NCBI RefSeq assembly: GCF_040685555.1
Contig: NZ_JBFBIK010000003.1
Location: 1-64,000, forward strand
Reading direction: 5' to 3'
From: Sphaerisporangium sp040685555
GTDB taxonomy: Bacteria > Actinomycetota > Actinomycetes > Streptosporangiales > Streptosporangiaceae
Length of the DNA stretch: 64,000 bases
Shown here: piece by piece, positions 50,840 through 59,919 of the stretch
Position numbering within the stretch: the first letter of the stretch is position 1
Layout of the letters: each line of letters begins with the position of its first letter
Position numbers and translations under genes: made by a program
Notes under the pieces: model-generated
What the model saw: the letters and a program-made list of their open reading frames with translations, nothing else
What the model was told of the DNA's origin: nothing
The model's database searches: none

Positions 50840-51265
50840 TTAGGACGCTCGGACGACGAAGGTGGTCGAAGCCAGGCCTTTGCCGTCCACATCGAAGCAC
50901 CAGGTGTACGTGGCACCTTGGACCAGGGGGAGTGGTGCGACGGTGACGGCGATGCTGCTGTGGATGTCGGTCAGTCGGCTGGGATCGCCTTCGGGCACAC
51001 CGGAGTCAGCCAGGCTCCCCATCTGCCCCCCGAACTCGATCGACAGATCGTCATTGACTTTCACCACAATTCCCGCTTCGTCCACAAGCCGCAGATGGAA
51101 AGTCCGCTCGACGGCAAGTTCCTCCCAGGGCACGCGGAGAAACACGACAACGGCTGTGGAAGCGGCAGATGGTGCAGTAACAGACCAGTCGGCGCCTAGT
51201 ATGTGCACCTTGCCTGTGCCTGTGTCGCGTTGAGCTGCATCGCATAGCACGATGAAAGCCTGCAT
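50840..51265 (-). CDS. DUF6941-family protein
   Basis: A 141-residue protein: MQAFIVLCDAAQRDTGTGKV then HILGADWSVT, the start signature of DUF6941, and a beta-rich body (VVVFLRVPWEELAVERTFHLRLVDE). Function is unknown. The ATG overlaps the upstream stop by one base (TAATG), so it is translationally coupled to the HTH gene. Confidence 0.8.
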   Translation of the reverse strand: MQAFIVLCDAAQRDTGTGKVHILGADWSVTAPSAASTAVVVFLRVPWEELAVERTFHLRLVDEAGIVVKVNDDLSIEFGGQMGSLADSGVPEGDPSRLTDIHSSIAVTVAPLPLVQGATYTWCFDVDGKGLASTTFVVRAS

Positions 51266-51954
51266 TAACGGCCCACCCTGAGGAGGTCGACAGCACCAGT
51301 AGTGGTGGTCGGCTCCGACTGTGGGGTCAGCGCTTTTCCGACCACTATTGAGGCTTGATCGCCCCAACAGAGAACGGAATCCCTGACCTGCGAGTACGGC
51401 CAGGCACCGCCTAACAGAGGCGGCCCCTCCAGCGTACGGAGACGGTCATGGCGCAGCATGTAATCGATGTCCGTCATGTCATCGCGCGAAGGGTGGGCCA
51501 CGCCGTCATCGAGTTCGAGTTGGCGCAGCCATGCGTTGACTTCTGTCCATAGCCAGACTCGTGCTCGCCCCACGGTTCCTTCCGGCGCAGGGAAGGGGGT
51601 GAGATCGTTGTGACGCTTACCTGTGACCCACTGGGTGACGTTCTGGCGAGATCGTCCGGTTCGCTCGGCGATCTCAGGTATCCCCACTAGGTCACGGTCG
51701 AGGCGCAGGAAGATCAATTCGGGAACATGAACTCTGCAGGACACGACGGCGTGACGGGCGGCATCGATGGCGTTTGTGCCTTCTGATAGGAGGGTGAGGA
51801 GCTCCACGCCAGCAGCTCGTGACAGGATGGCATCAAGCTGATCTGCTAGCACTGAGACTGCCGCATCGTCACTGACGTTGGCTCCAGCGACTACGAAGCA
51901 CAGCTCGTACTGCACAAGACTCTCCTCGGTCCGCCTATGACTAGCTTCCGCCAT
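51265..51954 (-). CDS. HTH protein of unknown function, second gene of a three-gene unit
   Basis: A 229-residue protein with an N-terminal alpha/beta part (YELCFVVAGANVSDDAAVSVL, then SEGTNAIDAARHAVVSCRV), a central helix-turn-helix (VGIPEIAERTGRSRQNVTQW) and GRARVWLWTEVNAWLRQL, all frequent in small actinomycete proteins paired with HicA-like partners. It may be the antitoxin-like or DNA-binding member of the unit. It follows the HicA-like gene by 25 bases. Confidence 0.75.
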   Translation of the reverse strand: MAEASHRRTEESLVQYELCFVVAGANVSDDAAVSVLADQLDAILSRAAGVELLTLLSEGTNAIDAARHAVVSCRVHVPELIFLRLDRDLVGIPEIAERTGRSRQNVTQWVTGKRHNDLTPFPAPEGTVGRARVWLWTEVNAWLRQLELDDGVAHPSRDDMTDIDYMLRHDRLRTLEGPPLLGGAWPYSQVRDSVLCWGDQASIVVGKALTPQSEPTTTTGAVDLLRVGR

Positions 51955-51979
51955 CTGTTGACGAACGTCAACAGTCCTA

Positions 51980-52264
51980 TCATGGCTGCCGGTCTCGGTT
52001 CATGCCGGTACGACTCCTCCGGGGGTCGTCTGGAGGGAGGGGACAACGAGCTGCTTGTCTCGCGATCTGTTTGGCGTGCCAGTCGGCGTCTTTAGGGGTG
52101 CCACTGATCGGGATGGTGGTGCATCCGCTGTCGTCGCAGGGACAATAGAGCTTGCCCCAGTGATTTTCTTTGCGTAGCGTCCACCCCTTCTTTACGAGCC
52201 GGGTCAGGACCTGGCGCACAGGAGGCTTTGGGTGATCGGACGGAGAAATCTCGGCACCCGTCAT
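51980..52264 (-). CDS. HicA-like small protein
   Basis: A 94-residue protein: VLTRLVKKGWTLRKENHWGK, LYCPCDDSGCTTIPISGTPK, HAKQIARQAARCP. The pattern (helix, strand with Gly and basic residues, CxC pair, TIPIS strand, then helix) resembles the dsRBD-like HicA fold, though two to three extra Cys are present. A toxin role is inferred from fold and partner only. ATG 52264 follows GGAGCGGGG; an upstream in-frame ATG at 52279 is possible. Confidence 0.6.
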   Translation of the reverse strand: MTGAEISPSDHPKPPVRQVLTRLVKKGWTLRKENHWGKLYCPCDDSGCTTIPISGTPKDADWHAKQIARQAARCPLPPDDPRRSRTGMNRDRQP

Positions 52265-52596
52265 CCCCGCTCCCTCCATGGAACGATCTTCCACCCCGTG
52301 CCCCCATGCGACTGTAGCGTTGCAAGAGTCGAGGCGGGAGGCCGAGACGGAAGGCTGTTGGCGCATAGCTCCAACATCTACCCTCTTCCTCCGATACGCC
52401 CTAGAGACCAGCAAGCGTCTGCTGCGCCTTGTAGACCTCGCGAGCCTTGTCAACAGGTGGGTTCGTCACCAGTTCCCTCCCCGTCGGGCTCCCAGTGGGA
52501 CCGACGGAGGCATGAGAACACGCCGCGGGTATTACCGTCCTGGTCTGATGCGACACGCATCGGCAACCGATCGGCCAGGTTCGGCGTCACACCTTC
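52265..52596. other. Divergent region upstream of the HicA-like unit
   Basis: About 330 bases with no supported gene. It must hold the promoters of the minus-strand unit and of the gene at 52597. I did not find a clear inverted repeat or terminator. Confidence 0.3.
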
Positions 52597-53211
52597 ATGA
52601 TCCTGCAAGCCGATCCCCCCAGCTGGCCAGACGTGCTCTCCGCTGTCAGCACCTTCGCCGCAGCCATCGCCGCCGGCGGAGCATGGTGGGCCGCCAGCAA
52701 GTCCAACAGCACTGCGGAGAAATCGAATGAACTCGCCGACATCGTCAAGACGATCGAGCAACGCCGCTGGCACTCTGAGCTCCACCCTCACTTCGAGGTG
52801 AGGTGCGTCCCCGAGCACGGCGACCGAGTGGAGCTACGCATACAACTCTTGCGTCCGCTCGCCTTGGACAAGCTGACCATCCGGGCGAGCATCCGCGACG
52901 ACTGGCCCGACCGAGCCCCCGTCACCGCCGGCGAACCCACCCAGGAGCAGATCGACACCACGATCTGGGGGCCGTATCGGTTCGCCGACAGCGCCGACGG
53001 CGCGAACAAGATCGGGCGCATCGTCGCGCCGTTCGAGCTGGCGATGGGTGACGGCCGGCCCTTCTCCCTCACGCCGACTATGTACCCGCGCTGGACTACC
53101 CCCGAGATCTGGGCGGACAGGTACAAGGGCACCCGGATACGTCTGGCGCTCCACTGCACCCATCCCGACTACGCGCCGTGGGTCGTACACGAAGAGGTCT
53201 CTGTGGACTGA
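52597..53211 (+). CDS. Membrane-anchored hypothetical protein
   Basis: A 204-residue protein with one N-terminal hydrophobic helix (residues ~10-32, WPDVLSAVSTFAAAIAAGGAWW), a short coiled-coil-like stretch (SNELADIVKTIEQRRW) and a C-terminal beta-rich domain (LHPHFEVRCV, RVELRIQLLRPLALDKLTI, GTRIRLALHCTHPDYAPW). Similar small proteins occur in actinomycete accessory regions; no function is known. Confidence 0.6.
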   Translation: MILQADPPSWPDVLSAVSTFAAAIAAGGAWWAASKSNSTAEKSNELADIVKTIEQRRWHSELHPHFEVRCVPEHGDRVELRIQLLRPLALDKLTIRASIRDDWPDRAPVTAGEPTQEQIDTTIWGPYRFADSADGANKIGRIVAPFELAMGDGRPFSLTPTMYPRWTTPEIWADRYKGTRIRLALHCTHPDYAPWVVHEEVSVD

Positions 53212-53650
53212 CGATGGTGAGGTGGACCCGGGAGGCCTCCGAGGTGGAGGCCCGTGTTCGCCCCTCGGGGACTGCTGCCCTACTCGCCGTCTCGCACGAA
53301 CTGGAGCCGCTCTCTCGGTCGGTCGCCATAAGCTCGGCGCGCTGGCACCGAGGCAGGCTCCCTGGCCTGACGCCTCGATCAGGGGGCCATGGCCATGCCC
53401 GAACTACCAAGCGCTTCATCCCCTGCTCGCCTCTTCGACATTAGGTGGGCATAGGTACGGGCGTCCTCTCATCTCGGACAAGCTGCCCCGGCTCGACCAG
53501 ATCGCGCCCAGACCCCAGGACCAAACCCGCTCGGGGACCCACTTCAGCCGGAACAACGCCGCTCTTGGCCACCGCAGCGACTGGACCAGGGAGCTGTCCC
53601 CCTGGCAGCACCTGATCGACAGCCTGCACCAGGCCCTCGTGCCGAGGGCG
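53212..53650. other. Non-coding or decayed region before murG
   Basis: About 440 bases without a convincing gene. A plus-strand frame through 53455-53728 (PLISDKLPRLDQIAPRPQDQ and following) is open but runs into the murG 3' end antisense and has no start or family. It could be a gene remnant. Confidence 0.3.
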
Positions 53651-54829
53651 TCAACGGTCGGCGGCGACAGACAGCAAGATGCCAACGAGCCGGTCGGCCG
53701 CGTCAGACCGACCGTGCGACCGGGCTAGGTCCGCGATGGCGGCTCGCCGAGTGGGGTAGGCGAGGAGTGGGGTCACAGCCTCCCGCAGAGCCTCCGGGGA
53801 TACCTCGCCGAGGAGAGCGACCGCGGCGCCGGCCTCGGCCAGGTGTCGCGCGTTGTGCGCCTGCTCGCCGCCGGCGGAACTGGCCAGTGGGATGAGGACC
53901 GCGGCTTTGCCCAGCGCGGTCAGTTCGGCGATCGTGCCCGCGCCGCTGCGGGAGATGACCACGTCGGCCAGGGCCAGTACATCAGGCAACTCGGCGCCGA
54001 CGTAACCGGTGAGCAGATAGCGGGCCGCCAGATCCCCGGGGAGTTCTGCGGCGCGCCGGCGCATGTCCGCGACATTCGCGGGCCCACACTGATGGACGAC
54101 GTTCGCGTGGGACAGCAGCCACGGCAGGATGCCGGCCACCAGGCCGTTGATCTGCTGCGATCCTTGGGCGCCGCCGGTGACGTAGACGGTCGGGCGTTGT
54201 CCGTCGAACCCCGCCATGCCCAGTGCCTCCACCGCCCGGTCCGGACGGCCGCGCAGCACCTCGGGCCGCACGGGATTTCCGGTGACGATGGCGATCGCGC
54301 GGGCAGACTCCGGCAGCAGCGGCACGGTTGATTCCGACGACACCGCGATCCGCGTCGCGGCGCGGGCGAGCAGACGGTTGGCCAGGCCAAGGCGGACCGT
54401 CTGCTCGTGGACCACCAAGGGACGACGGCACAGCTTGGCCGCCAGGCCCACCGGGACGGCGACGTATCCGCCTGTGGACAGCACCACATCAGGGCGGAAA
54501 TCGGCGACGATCGAGCGGGCCTGAGCGACGCCCAGCGGCACACGGCCCATGTCAGCCACATTGGCAGGCGAGATCATCTTCAGCGGATTGCTTGAGCGGC
54601 GCACCTTGCCAGTGGCGACCGCGGCGAAAGCGACCCCTTCGGCCGGGGCGACGCGGGCCTCCAGGCCGTCAGCCGCTCCGACCCACAGGACGTCAACAGT
54701 CCTGCCCGTGGCCGCGAGCCTGGCCTGAAGTGTGCGAACCGCGGTGAGAGCGGGGTACGTGTGGCCACCCGTCCCGCCCCCCGTGACGATCAGACGGAAG
54801 GGCCGCTCCAGATCCTCGGCACTGTTCAC
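53651..54829 (-). CDS. murG: MurG-like UDP-N-acetylglucosamine transferase (stand-alone)
   Basis: A 392-residue GT28 enzyme: IVTGGGTGGHTYPALTAVR (N-terminal G-loop), VLSTGGYVAVPVGLAAK, VHEQTVRLGLANRLLA, GGAQGSQQINGLV, and ISRSGAGTIAELTALGK, all diagnostic of MurG, which adds GlcNAc to lipid I on the inner membrane face. It is not in a dcw cluster here and may be a second copy or a wall-modifying or self-resistance variant. GTG start; no clear ribosome site. Its 3' part and upstream region are repeated at 50174-50453. Confidence 0.93.
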   Translation of the reverse strand: MNSAEDLERPFRLIVTGGGTGGHTYPALTAVRTLQARLAATGRTVDVLWVGAADGLEARVAPAEGVAFAAVATGKVRRSSNPLKMISPANVADMGRVPLGVAQARSIVADFRPDVVLSTGGYVAVPVGLAAKLCRRPLVVHEQTVRLGLANRLLARAATRIAVSSESTVPLLPESARAIAIVTGNPVRPEVLRGRPDRAVEALGMAGFDGQRPTVYVTGGAQGSQQINGLVAGILPWLLSHANVVHQCGPANVADMRRRAAELPGDLAARYLLTGYVGAELPDVLALADVVISRSGAGTIAELTALGKAAVLIPLASSAGGEQAHNARHLAEAGAAVALLGEVSPEALREAVTPLLAYPTRRAAIADLARSHGRSDAADRLVGILLSVAADR

Positions 54830-54939
54830 AAAGAAGCTCCCAATCTGCTACGCCGGGGACTCAACCCACCGCTCACACCCTGTCGCGAGCGTCGTTTACC
54901 CGCGATGCGAATCTGATCTTCGTAGGCGACAATAGATGC

Positions 54940-55142
54940 ATCGTGATCAACTCCCACCGTCCACGGCTCCATGGTCGCGGCTCCCGTCATCACACAGGGA
55001 GTCCGTCCAACCATCCGTCGCCACGCCCCGAAGCTCGCCTTTTGGGTTCCAGACCGCGCTCCTTCCCGGCCGTGCGCCGGGAGGTCCATCAGCTGGGTGG
55101 GCAGCAACTGCTTGACCCGTCACGTGGGTGCCGGGTGGGCAA
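54940..55142. repeat. murG upstream region, full copy of the repeat
   Basis: Counterpart of 50323-50453. The stem (CCTTCCCGGC / GCCGGGAGG around 55061-55082, loop CGTGC) is kept, with a T-G pair where the other copy has T-A. Function unknown; it may be a leader structure, terminator or recombination site. The interval 54830-55254 has no gene. Confidence 0.7.
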
Positions 55143-55254
55143 TTGACCGTTTAGGTCCTCACCCCACACAACGAAACCACTCCATCTCGGAGACGCAAGA
55201 CAAGACGACCCGGACACCGGACACAGTCCAGTCGGAGCCGCTACCACCTCTGGC

Positions 55255-55743
55255 TCAGAGGGTGAAGTCGGGGGTGCCGCCGGTCAGGTAGAAGGTGGTG
55301 CCTTGGGCCTTCGCTTCGAGGGCGGCGTGGAGGCGGCGGATCAGGTAGGAGGGCATGAGGGCCTTGGCCTCGTCGACGTCGAAGAAGCCGCACTCGTCCA
55401 GTTCCTCCTCCTGGAGGATGACGCCTTCGGCGCCCGGCAGGCTGCCGCAGTCGAACAGGAAGTGCACCAGAGGCATCGGGCGGTCGGAGAACGGCGGCAC
55501 CCAGTGCACGCCCAGGAACCTGCCGACCGGCAGGGTGAGCCCCAGTTCCTCGGTGATCTCGCGCGCGCACGCCTCGTCCGGAGTCTCGCCCTCGTCCACG
55601 TGACCGCCGGGCCAGAGCCAGTGGTCGCGGTAGTTGGGCTTGACGAGCAGCACGCGGCCGCACGGATCGGTGATGAGCGCCCCCGCTCCCGCGAGGGTCT
55701 TGTTGATCCGCTCGTAGAAGAGGTCAGACGAGATCGCAGCCAT
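55255..55743 (-). CDS. Nudix hydrolase
   Basis: A 162-residue Nudix enzyme with VLLVKPNYRDHWLWPGGHVD, the full Nudix box GGHVDEGETPDEACAREITE then ELGL, and a C-terminal helical part (EAKALMPSYLIRRLHAAL). This resembles MutT/NUDT-like dNTP- or sugar-nucleotide hydrolases. The ATG at 55743 is chosen by alignment of the N-terminal strand; the frame is open to 55803. Third Nudix gene of the window. Confidence 0.88.
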   Translation of the reverse strand: MAAISSDLFYERINKTLAGAGALITDPCGRVLLVKPNYRDHWLWPGGHVDEGETPDEACAREITEELGLTLPVGRFLGVHWVPPFSDRPMPLVHFLFDCGSLPGAEGVILQEEELDECGFFDVDEAKALMPSYLIRRLHAALEAKAQGTTFYLTGGTPDFTL

Positions 55744-55883
55744 GATCCGACCGTAGCGCCGAGAACGGCCCCGCCCCCTAAGCGGCTGACCCGTAGACCT
55801 CAAGGCGTACGGCCCGCCCGCGCCCTACCGGACAAAGAACCCTGAAACAGTTCAGAAACGGCCAAACCGTAAAATGTTTCATC

Positions 55884-57164
55884 ATGGCGGACGTGCGGGT
55901 ACCTAGACGAGTTTGGATCATCTGGGGCATCGGCGTCTTCGCGTACGCCGTCGCCGTCTTCCACCGGCAGTCGCTCGGCGTCGCCGGCATCGAAGCGGGC
56001 CTGCGGCTCGGTGTCGGGGCGACCGGGCTGTCGATGCTCGCCATGCTCCAGCTTTTGGTCTACGCCGGGATGCAGATCCCCGTGGGGATGCTCGTCGACC
56101 GGCTCGGCTCCAAGCGGATGCTGCTCATCGGGGCGGGCGTCATGGCCTGCGGCCAGCTCGTCTTCGCCGTGTCGGGCGGGCTGCCCGACGCCATCGGCGG
56201 CCGGATCCTGGTGGGCTGCGGCGACGCCATGACCTTCATCAGCGTCATCCGGCTGGTCAACGTCTGGTTCCCCAACCGGCGCAACCCGCTGATCGTCCAG
56301 CTCACCGGCCTGCTCGGCCAGCTCGGCGCGGTCGCCTCCGCCGTACCGCTCATCCAGGGCCTGCACCACTACGGCTGGACGCCGACCTTCCTGACCGCCG
56401 CCGCCATCGGCGGGCTCTCCCTGGTGCTGGTGGCGGTCCTGCTGCGCGACTCCCGCCCGGCGGAGGCGGTCGAGCGTCCGCGCCTTCGCGAGGCGTGGGC
56501 CGAACCCGGGACCCGCCTCGGCATGTGGACCCACGCCGCCACCCAGTCGTCCTCCGCCGCGTTCCTGCTGCTGTGGGGCTACCCGTTCCTGGTCGAGGGC
56601 CAAGGGCTGCGCCCCGCGACGGCGGGCGTGCTGCTGACCACGCTCACCCTGCTGGGCATGGTGTGCGGGCCGGTGCTCGGCTACCTCGCCGGACGCCACC
56701 CCTTCCACCGGTCGCGCATGGTGCTGATCGTCATCGGCTCGACCGCCGGGGCCTGGACCGCCGTACTGCTGTGGCCGGGACGCGCGCCCCTGTGGCTGCT
56801 CCTGGTGCTGGTCGTGGTGCTTGCCGGGAACGGCCCGGGCTCCATGATCGGCTTCGACTTCGCCCGGACGTTCAACCCGGCCGCGCGCATGGGCGTGGCC
56901 ACCGGCATCGTCAACGGCGGCGGCTTCACCGCCACCATGTCGGTGATCGCCTTCATCGGCATCGCGCTGGACCTGCGCGGCGGCATCGGCCTCGACGCCT
57001 ACCGCTGGGCGTTCGCCGTGCAGTACCCGGTGTGGATCCTCGGCGCCGTGCAGGTGCTGCGCTACCGCGGCAAGGCACGCAGGCTGATCGCCAAGCTCAG
57101 CGAAGAGCTCGAAGAGGCCCGCGACACGGCGGAACCGTCACGTTCCTGCGCGAGCCCCACCTGA
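55884..57164 (+). CDS. MFS transporter
   Basis: A 426-residue major facilitator protein with ~12 helices. The loop after helix 2, VDRLGSKRMLLIGAG, is the MFS signature, and the same loop form recurs after helix 8 as AGRHPFHRSRMVLI. The two helix sets are separated by a cytoplasmic loop with LRDSRPAEAVERPR. Substrate unknown. It ends 27 bases inside the convergent MBL gene. Confidence 0.9.
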   Translation: MADVRVPRRVWIIWGIGVFAYAVAVFHRQSLGVAGIEAGLRLGVGATGLSMLAMLQLLVYAGMQIPVGMLVDRLGSKRMLLIGAGVMACGQLVFAVSGGLPDAIGGRILVGCGDAMTFISVIRLVNVWFPNRRNPLIVQLTGLLGQLGAVASAVPLIQGLHHYGWTPTFLTAAAIGGLSLVLVAVLLRDSRPAEAVERPRLREAWAEPGTRLGMWTHAATQSSSAAFLLLWGYPFLVEGQGLRPATAGVLLTTLTLLGMVCGPVLGYLAGRHPFHRSRMVLIVIGSTAGAWTAVLLWPGRAPLWLLLVLVVVLAGNGPGSMIGFDFARTFNPAARMGVATGIVNGGGFTATMSVIAFIGIALDLRGGIGLDAYRWAFAVQYPVWILGAVQVLRYRGKARRLIAKLSEELEEARDTAEPSRSCASPT

Positions 57165-57929
57165 GAGCTCGGTGAAAGCCTCGGGGAAGTGCCCGGTGCC
57201 GATCAGGCCGCCGCGGGCGCGCACCCGCCGCAGGAGGTCTTCCCTGGTCACCACCGCCCGCTCGGGGTCGAGGTCGTGGGCGTAGGTGATCGCCGGGTTG
57301 GCGAGCTGGACGGGATGGAGCACCACGTCGCCCGTCAGCGTCAGCGGCCCGATCTCGACCACCTGGTGGCCCGGCGTGTGGCCAGGGGCGAGCTGGACGC
57401 GGACACCGGGGACGACCTCGGCGTCGCCCTCCACGGCGTCCACCAGCCCGGTCAGCGGGCGGAGCACCCGCTCCAGGATCGGGTTCGGGCCGGCGCCCTC
57501 GATCCAGTCGATCTCGGCCCGCTGGAGGATGTGCCGGGCGTTGGGGAAGGCCGGGACGCCGTCGACGACGGCGCCGCCGGCGTGGTCGCTGTGCAGGTGG
57601 GTGAGCACCACGGTGCCGATGTCCGCGGGCGCGACGCCCCGCGCGGCGAGCTCGCCGATCAGGCCCCCCGGCACCGGCGCCCAGCTCGACGCGGGCGAGT
57701 CGGACCCGCCGATGCCGGTGTCCACCAGGACCGTACGCCCGGCGCCGTCGCGCAGCAGGTAGCACCGGAAGTGCAGGACCCAGTCGTCCGCGAGCCCGGC
57801 CCAGTCTTCTGGTGAGCCCCCGGAGAGGATCTCGCGCACCGGTTGCCTGAGGTCACCGCCCATCGGGCCCACCGCGTCGCACAGCGGGATGACCTCGACT
57901 CCGGCGATCGACCTGGGCGCGTACGACAT
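57138..57929 (-). CDS. MBL-fold metallo-hydrolase
   Basis: A 263-residue metallo-beta-lactamase-fold hydrolase with the zinc motif TVVLTHLHSDHAGG (HxHxDH), a following His in APGHTPGHQVVEIG, and TGDVVLHPVQ (Asp bridging). The opening (LVDTGIGG) is the usual first strand. Related proteins act on lactones, thioesters or phosphodiesters. The convergent 3' overlap with the MFS gene is as above. Confidence 0.9.
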   Translation of the reverse strand: MSYAPRSIAGVEVIPLCDAVGPMGGDLRQPVREILSGGSPEDWAGLADDWVLHFRCYLLRDGAGRTVLVDTGIGGSDSPASSWAPVPGGLIGELAARGVAPADIGTVVLTHLHSDHAGGAVVDGVPAFPNARHILQRAEIDWIEGAGPNPILERVLRPLTGLVDAVEGDAEVVPGVRVQLAPGHTPGHQVVEIGPLTLTGDVVLHPVQLANPAITYAHDLDPERAVVTREDLLRRVRARGGLIGTGHFPEAFTELSGGARAGT

Positions 57930-58216
57930 CGAACTCCCTCATCCGGGCGGCAGTGCCGCCCAGACTAGCGATCGAGGGGTTGCGCCTGGATCGCCCTATG
58001 CTGTTATGTTTGATATGCGCTCCAGCGCGGCCGGCTCGGCCCCGCGCATTTTCCGGAGCAGCTTTCTCTCCCGCCGCCCGCTGAGGGCAGGCATCTCGCA
58101 CCGATCATCTGATCAGTCGCAGCTCGTCCAGGCATCCCCGTTTCAGGCATTTCTCCTGACGGATCGCCCCACGTTCCTCGCGTGATCTCCGGTGCCCCCT
58201 TCATCAAAGGACGATC

Positions 58217-59172
58217 ATGACCGTAACCACCGAAGCACCATCAACGAGCATCGAACCAGCGCAGAAACGGCCACCGCGCCGGCGCGCCACCACCGAGCAC
58301 CCGATCGAGCAGGTCTCCGGGCTGGTCGACATCCGGGACAAGGGCGCCTTCATCAGGACAAGCGGCTACCTTCCCGGCGAGAACGACGTACGCCTGCCCC
58401 TGTCACAGGTCAAGGAGCTGGGCCTTCGCCCGGGCGACCTGGTGCTGGGAAGCACACGCAAGCCGTACGACAGACTGGCCGGCCTGGTGTCCGTCAACGG
58501 GCGGATTCCCGGCCAGGCCAGGCCGCACTTCGCCGGACTCACCCCCATCCACCCACGTCACCGCCTGGTCCTCGAAACGGACTCCCCGATCACCCGCCTG
58601 ATCGACCTCCTCACCCCCGTGGGCAAGGGACAGCGCGGCCTGATCGTCGCGCCGCCCAAGGCCGGGAAGACCATGGTGCTCAAGGCGATCGCGGACGCCG
58701 TCACGAGCAACCACCCCGGCGTCCACCTGATGATCGTCCTGGTCGGCGAACGGCCCGAGGAGGTCACCGACTTCCGCGAGTCCGTCCACGGCGAGGTCAT
58801 CGCCTCGACGTTCGACCGGCCGGAGCGTGACCACACCTTGATCGCCGAGCTGGCGGTCGAGCGGGCCAAGCGGCTGGTCGAACACGGCACGGACGTCGTG
58901 CTTCTCCTGGACTCGCTGACCCGGCTCGGCAGGGCGTACAACGTCATCGCACCGAACGGCGGCAAGACCCTCACGGGCGGAATCGACGCCCAAGCCGTCT
59001 ACCTGCCGAAACGCCTCTTCGGCGCCGCCCGCGCGGCCCGGGAGGGCGGCTCGCTCACCATCCTCGCGACCGCGCTCGCCGAGACCGGCTCCCGGATGGA
59101 CGACTGCTCCTCGACCGCCTCCGCGAGACGCCGACGAACGCGGCTTTCCTCCGGCAGGTGGCCACATCGTGA
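58217..59172 (+). pseudogene. rho: rho paralogue with internal deletion and frameshift
   Basis: The first ~295 residues are clear transcription termination factor Rho with a short N-terminus: SGLVDIRDKGAFIRTSGYLP (RNA-binding domain), GLIVAPPKAGKTMVLKAIA (Walker A), LMIVLVGERPEEVTDF, VVLLLDSLTRLGRAYN (Walker B), and GSLTILATALAETGSRMDD. At ~59103 it should continue with the R-loop/arginine-finger segment (VIFEEFKGTGN...); instead it jumps to LRETPTNAAFLRQVA, the normal C-terminus of Rho, in another frame (stop 59170). About 60-70 codons have been deleted. In the original frame translation runs on for ~200 junk codons. Only a dead or altered protein is expected. A 287-base leader (57930-58216) precedes it. 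Confidence 0.85.
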
Positions 59173-59179
59173 CCGAAGG

Positions 59180-59815
59180 TCAGTACGCCACGCCGACCGG
59201 CTGCTTCACCGTCGCGGGGTCGTCCACCACCGCGAGCATCGCGTGCGCCAGATCGGCCCGCGAGATCGTGTAGCCGCGCGGCACGTTGCCCCCGACGACC
59301 CGGCGGTAGTTCCCCGTCAGCGGCTTGTCGGTGAGCCGGGGCGGGCGCACGATGGTCCACTCCACGGCGCTGCGCCTGACCTCCTCCTCCATCGCCCCGA
59401 GGTCGGCGTACACGTCGCGAAGGGCCCTGCGCAGCAGCGGCAGCGCCATCGCCCGGTACCACAGGGCCTCCCCCTCCGGGACGGGACCGACCGGCACCGC
59501 GCTCAGGACCGCGAGCCGGCGCACGTCGCTCGCGTCCATCGCCCGAAGGATCGACCGCAGCGCCATCGACGCGATGCCGGCCTCCTTCCTGCTGTTCGCC
59601 CCGAGCGCCGAGATCACGGCCTCACGGCCGGCGAGCGCGGGGCGCAGCGCGTCGGGGCTGGTGACGTCGGCGGTCACCACCTCCAGCGCGGAGTGGCTGA
59701 TGGGCAGGCGCGCCGGATCGCGAACCACGGCCGCGACCTGGTGCCCCGCGTCGAGCGCCTGCCGGACGACTTCTCTTCCCGTGCCGCCGGTGGCTCCGAA
59801 GACGGTGAGCTTCAT
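59180..59815 (-). CDS. NAD(P)-binding reductase (NmrA/SDR_a5-like)
   Basis: A 211-residue atypical SDR: MKLTVFGATGGTGREVVRQAL (Rossmann loop), VVRDPARL, VISALGANSRKEAG and WTIVRPPRLTDKPLTG. The Tyr/Lys pair is not obvious, as often in this group, which includes flavin reductases and redox sensors. It diverges from a TetR gene and probably is its target. ATG 59815, preceded by GGGGGA. Confidence 0.88.
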   Translation of the reverse strand: MKLTVFGATGGTGREVVRQALDAGHQVAAVVRDPARLPISHSALEVVTADVTSPDALRPALAGREAVISALGANSRKEAGIASMALRSILRAMDASDVRRLAVLSAVPVGPVPEGEALWYRAMALPLLRRALRDVYADLGAMEEEVRRSAVEWTIVRPPRLTDKPLTGNYRRVVGGNVPRGYTISRADLAHAMLAVVDDPATVKQPVGVAY

Positions 59816-59835
59816 GAGACATCCCCCATAAGTTG

Positions 59836-59847
59836 GTGAGTACTCAC
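59836..59847. promoter_or_regulatory. Likely TetR operator between the reductase and tetR genes
   Basis: GTGAGTACTCAC, a perfect 12-base palindrome, with a further GAGTAC at 59863, lies between the divergent reductase (start 59815) and TetR (start 59920) genes. Confidence 0.6.
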
Positions 59848-59919
59848 TCACATCATAGGATGAGTACCCGCTCTCCGCGCGGGCAAAGCCTTGGACCGGT
59901 GAAAGGAAGAAACGCTCCG

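Noticed and set aside
58217..59839. A 540-residue Rho-like protein in one open frame
   Set aside because: Everything after ~59103 is antisense to the reductase gene and unlike Rho; the normal Rho C-terminus is present in another frame.
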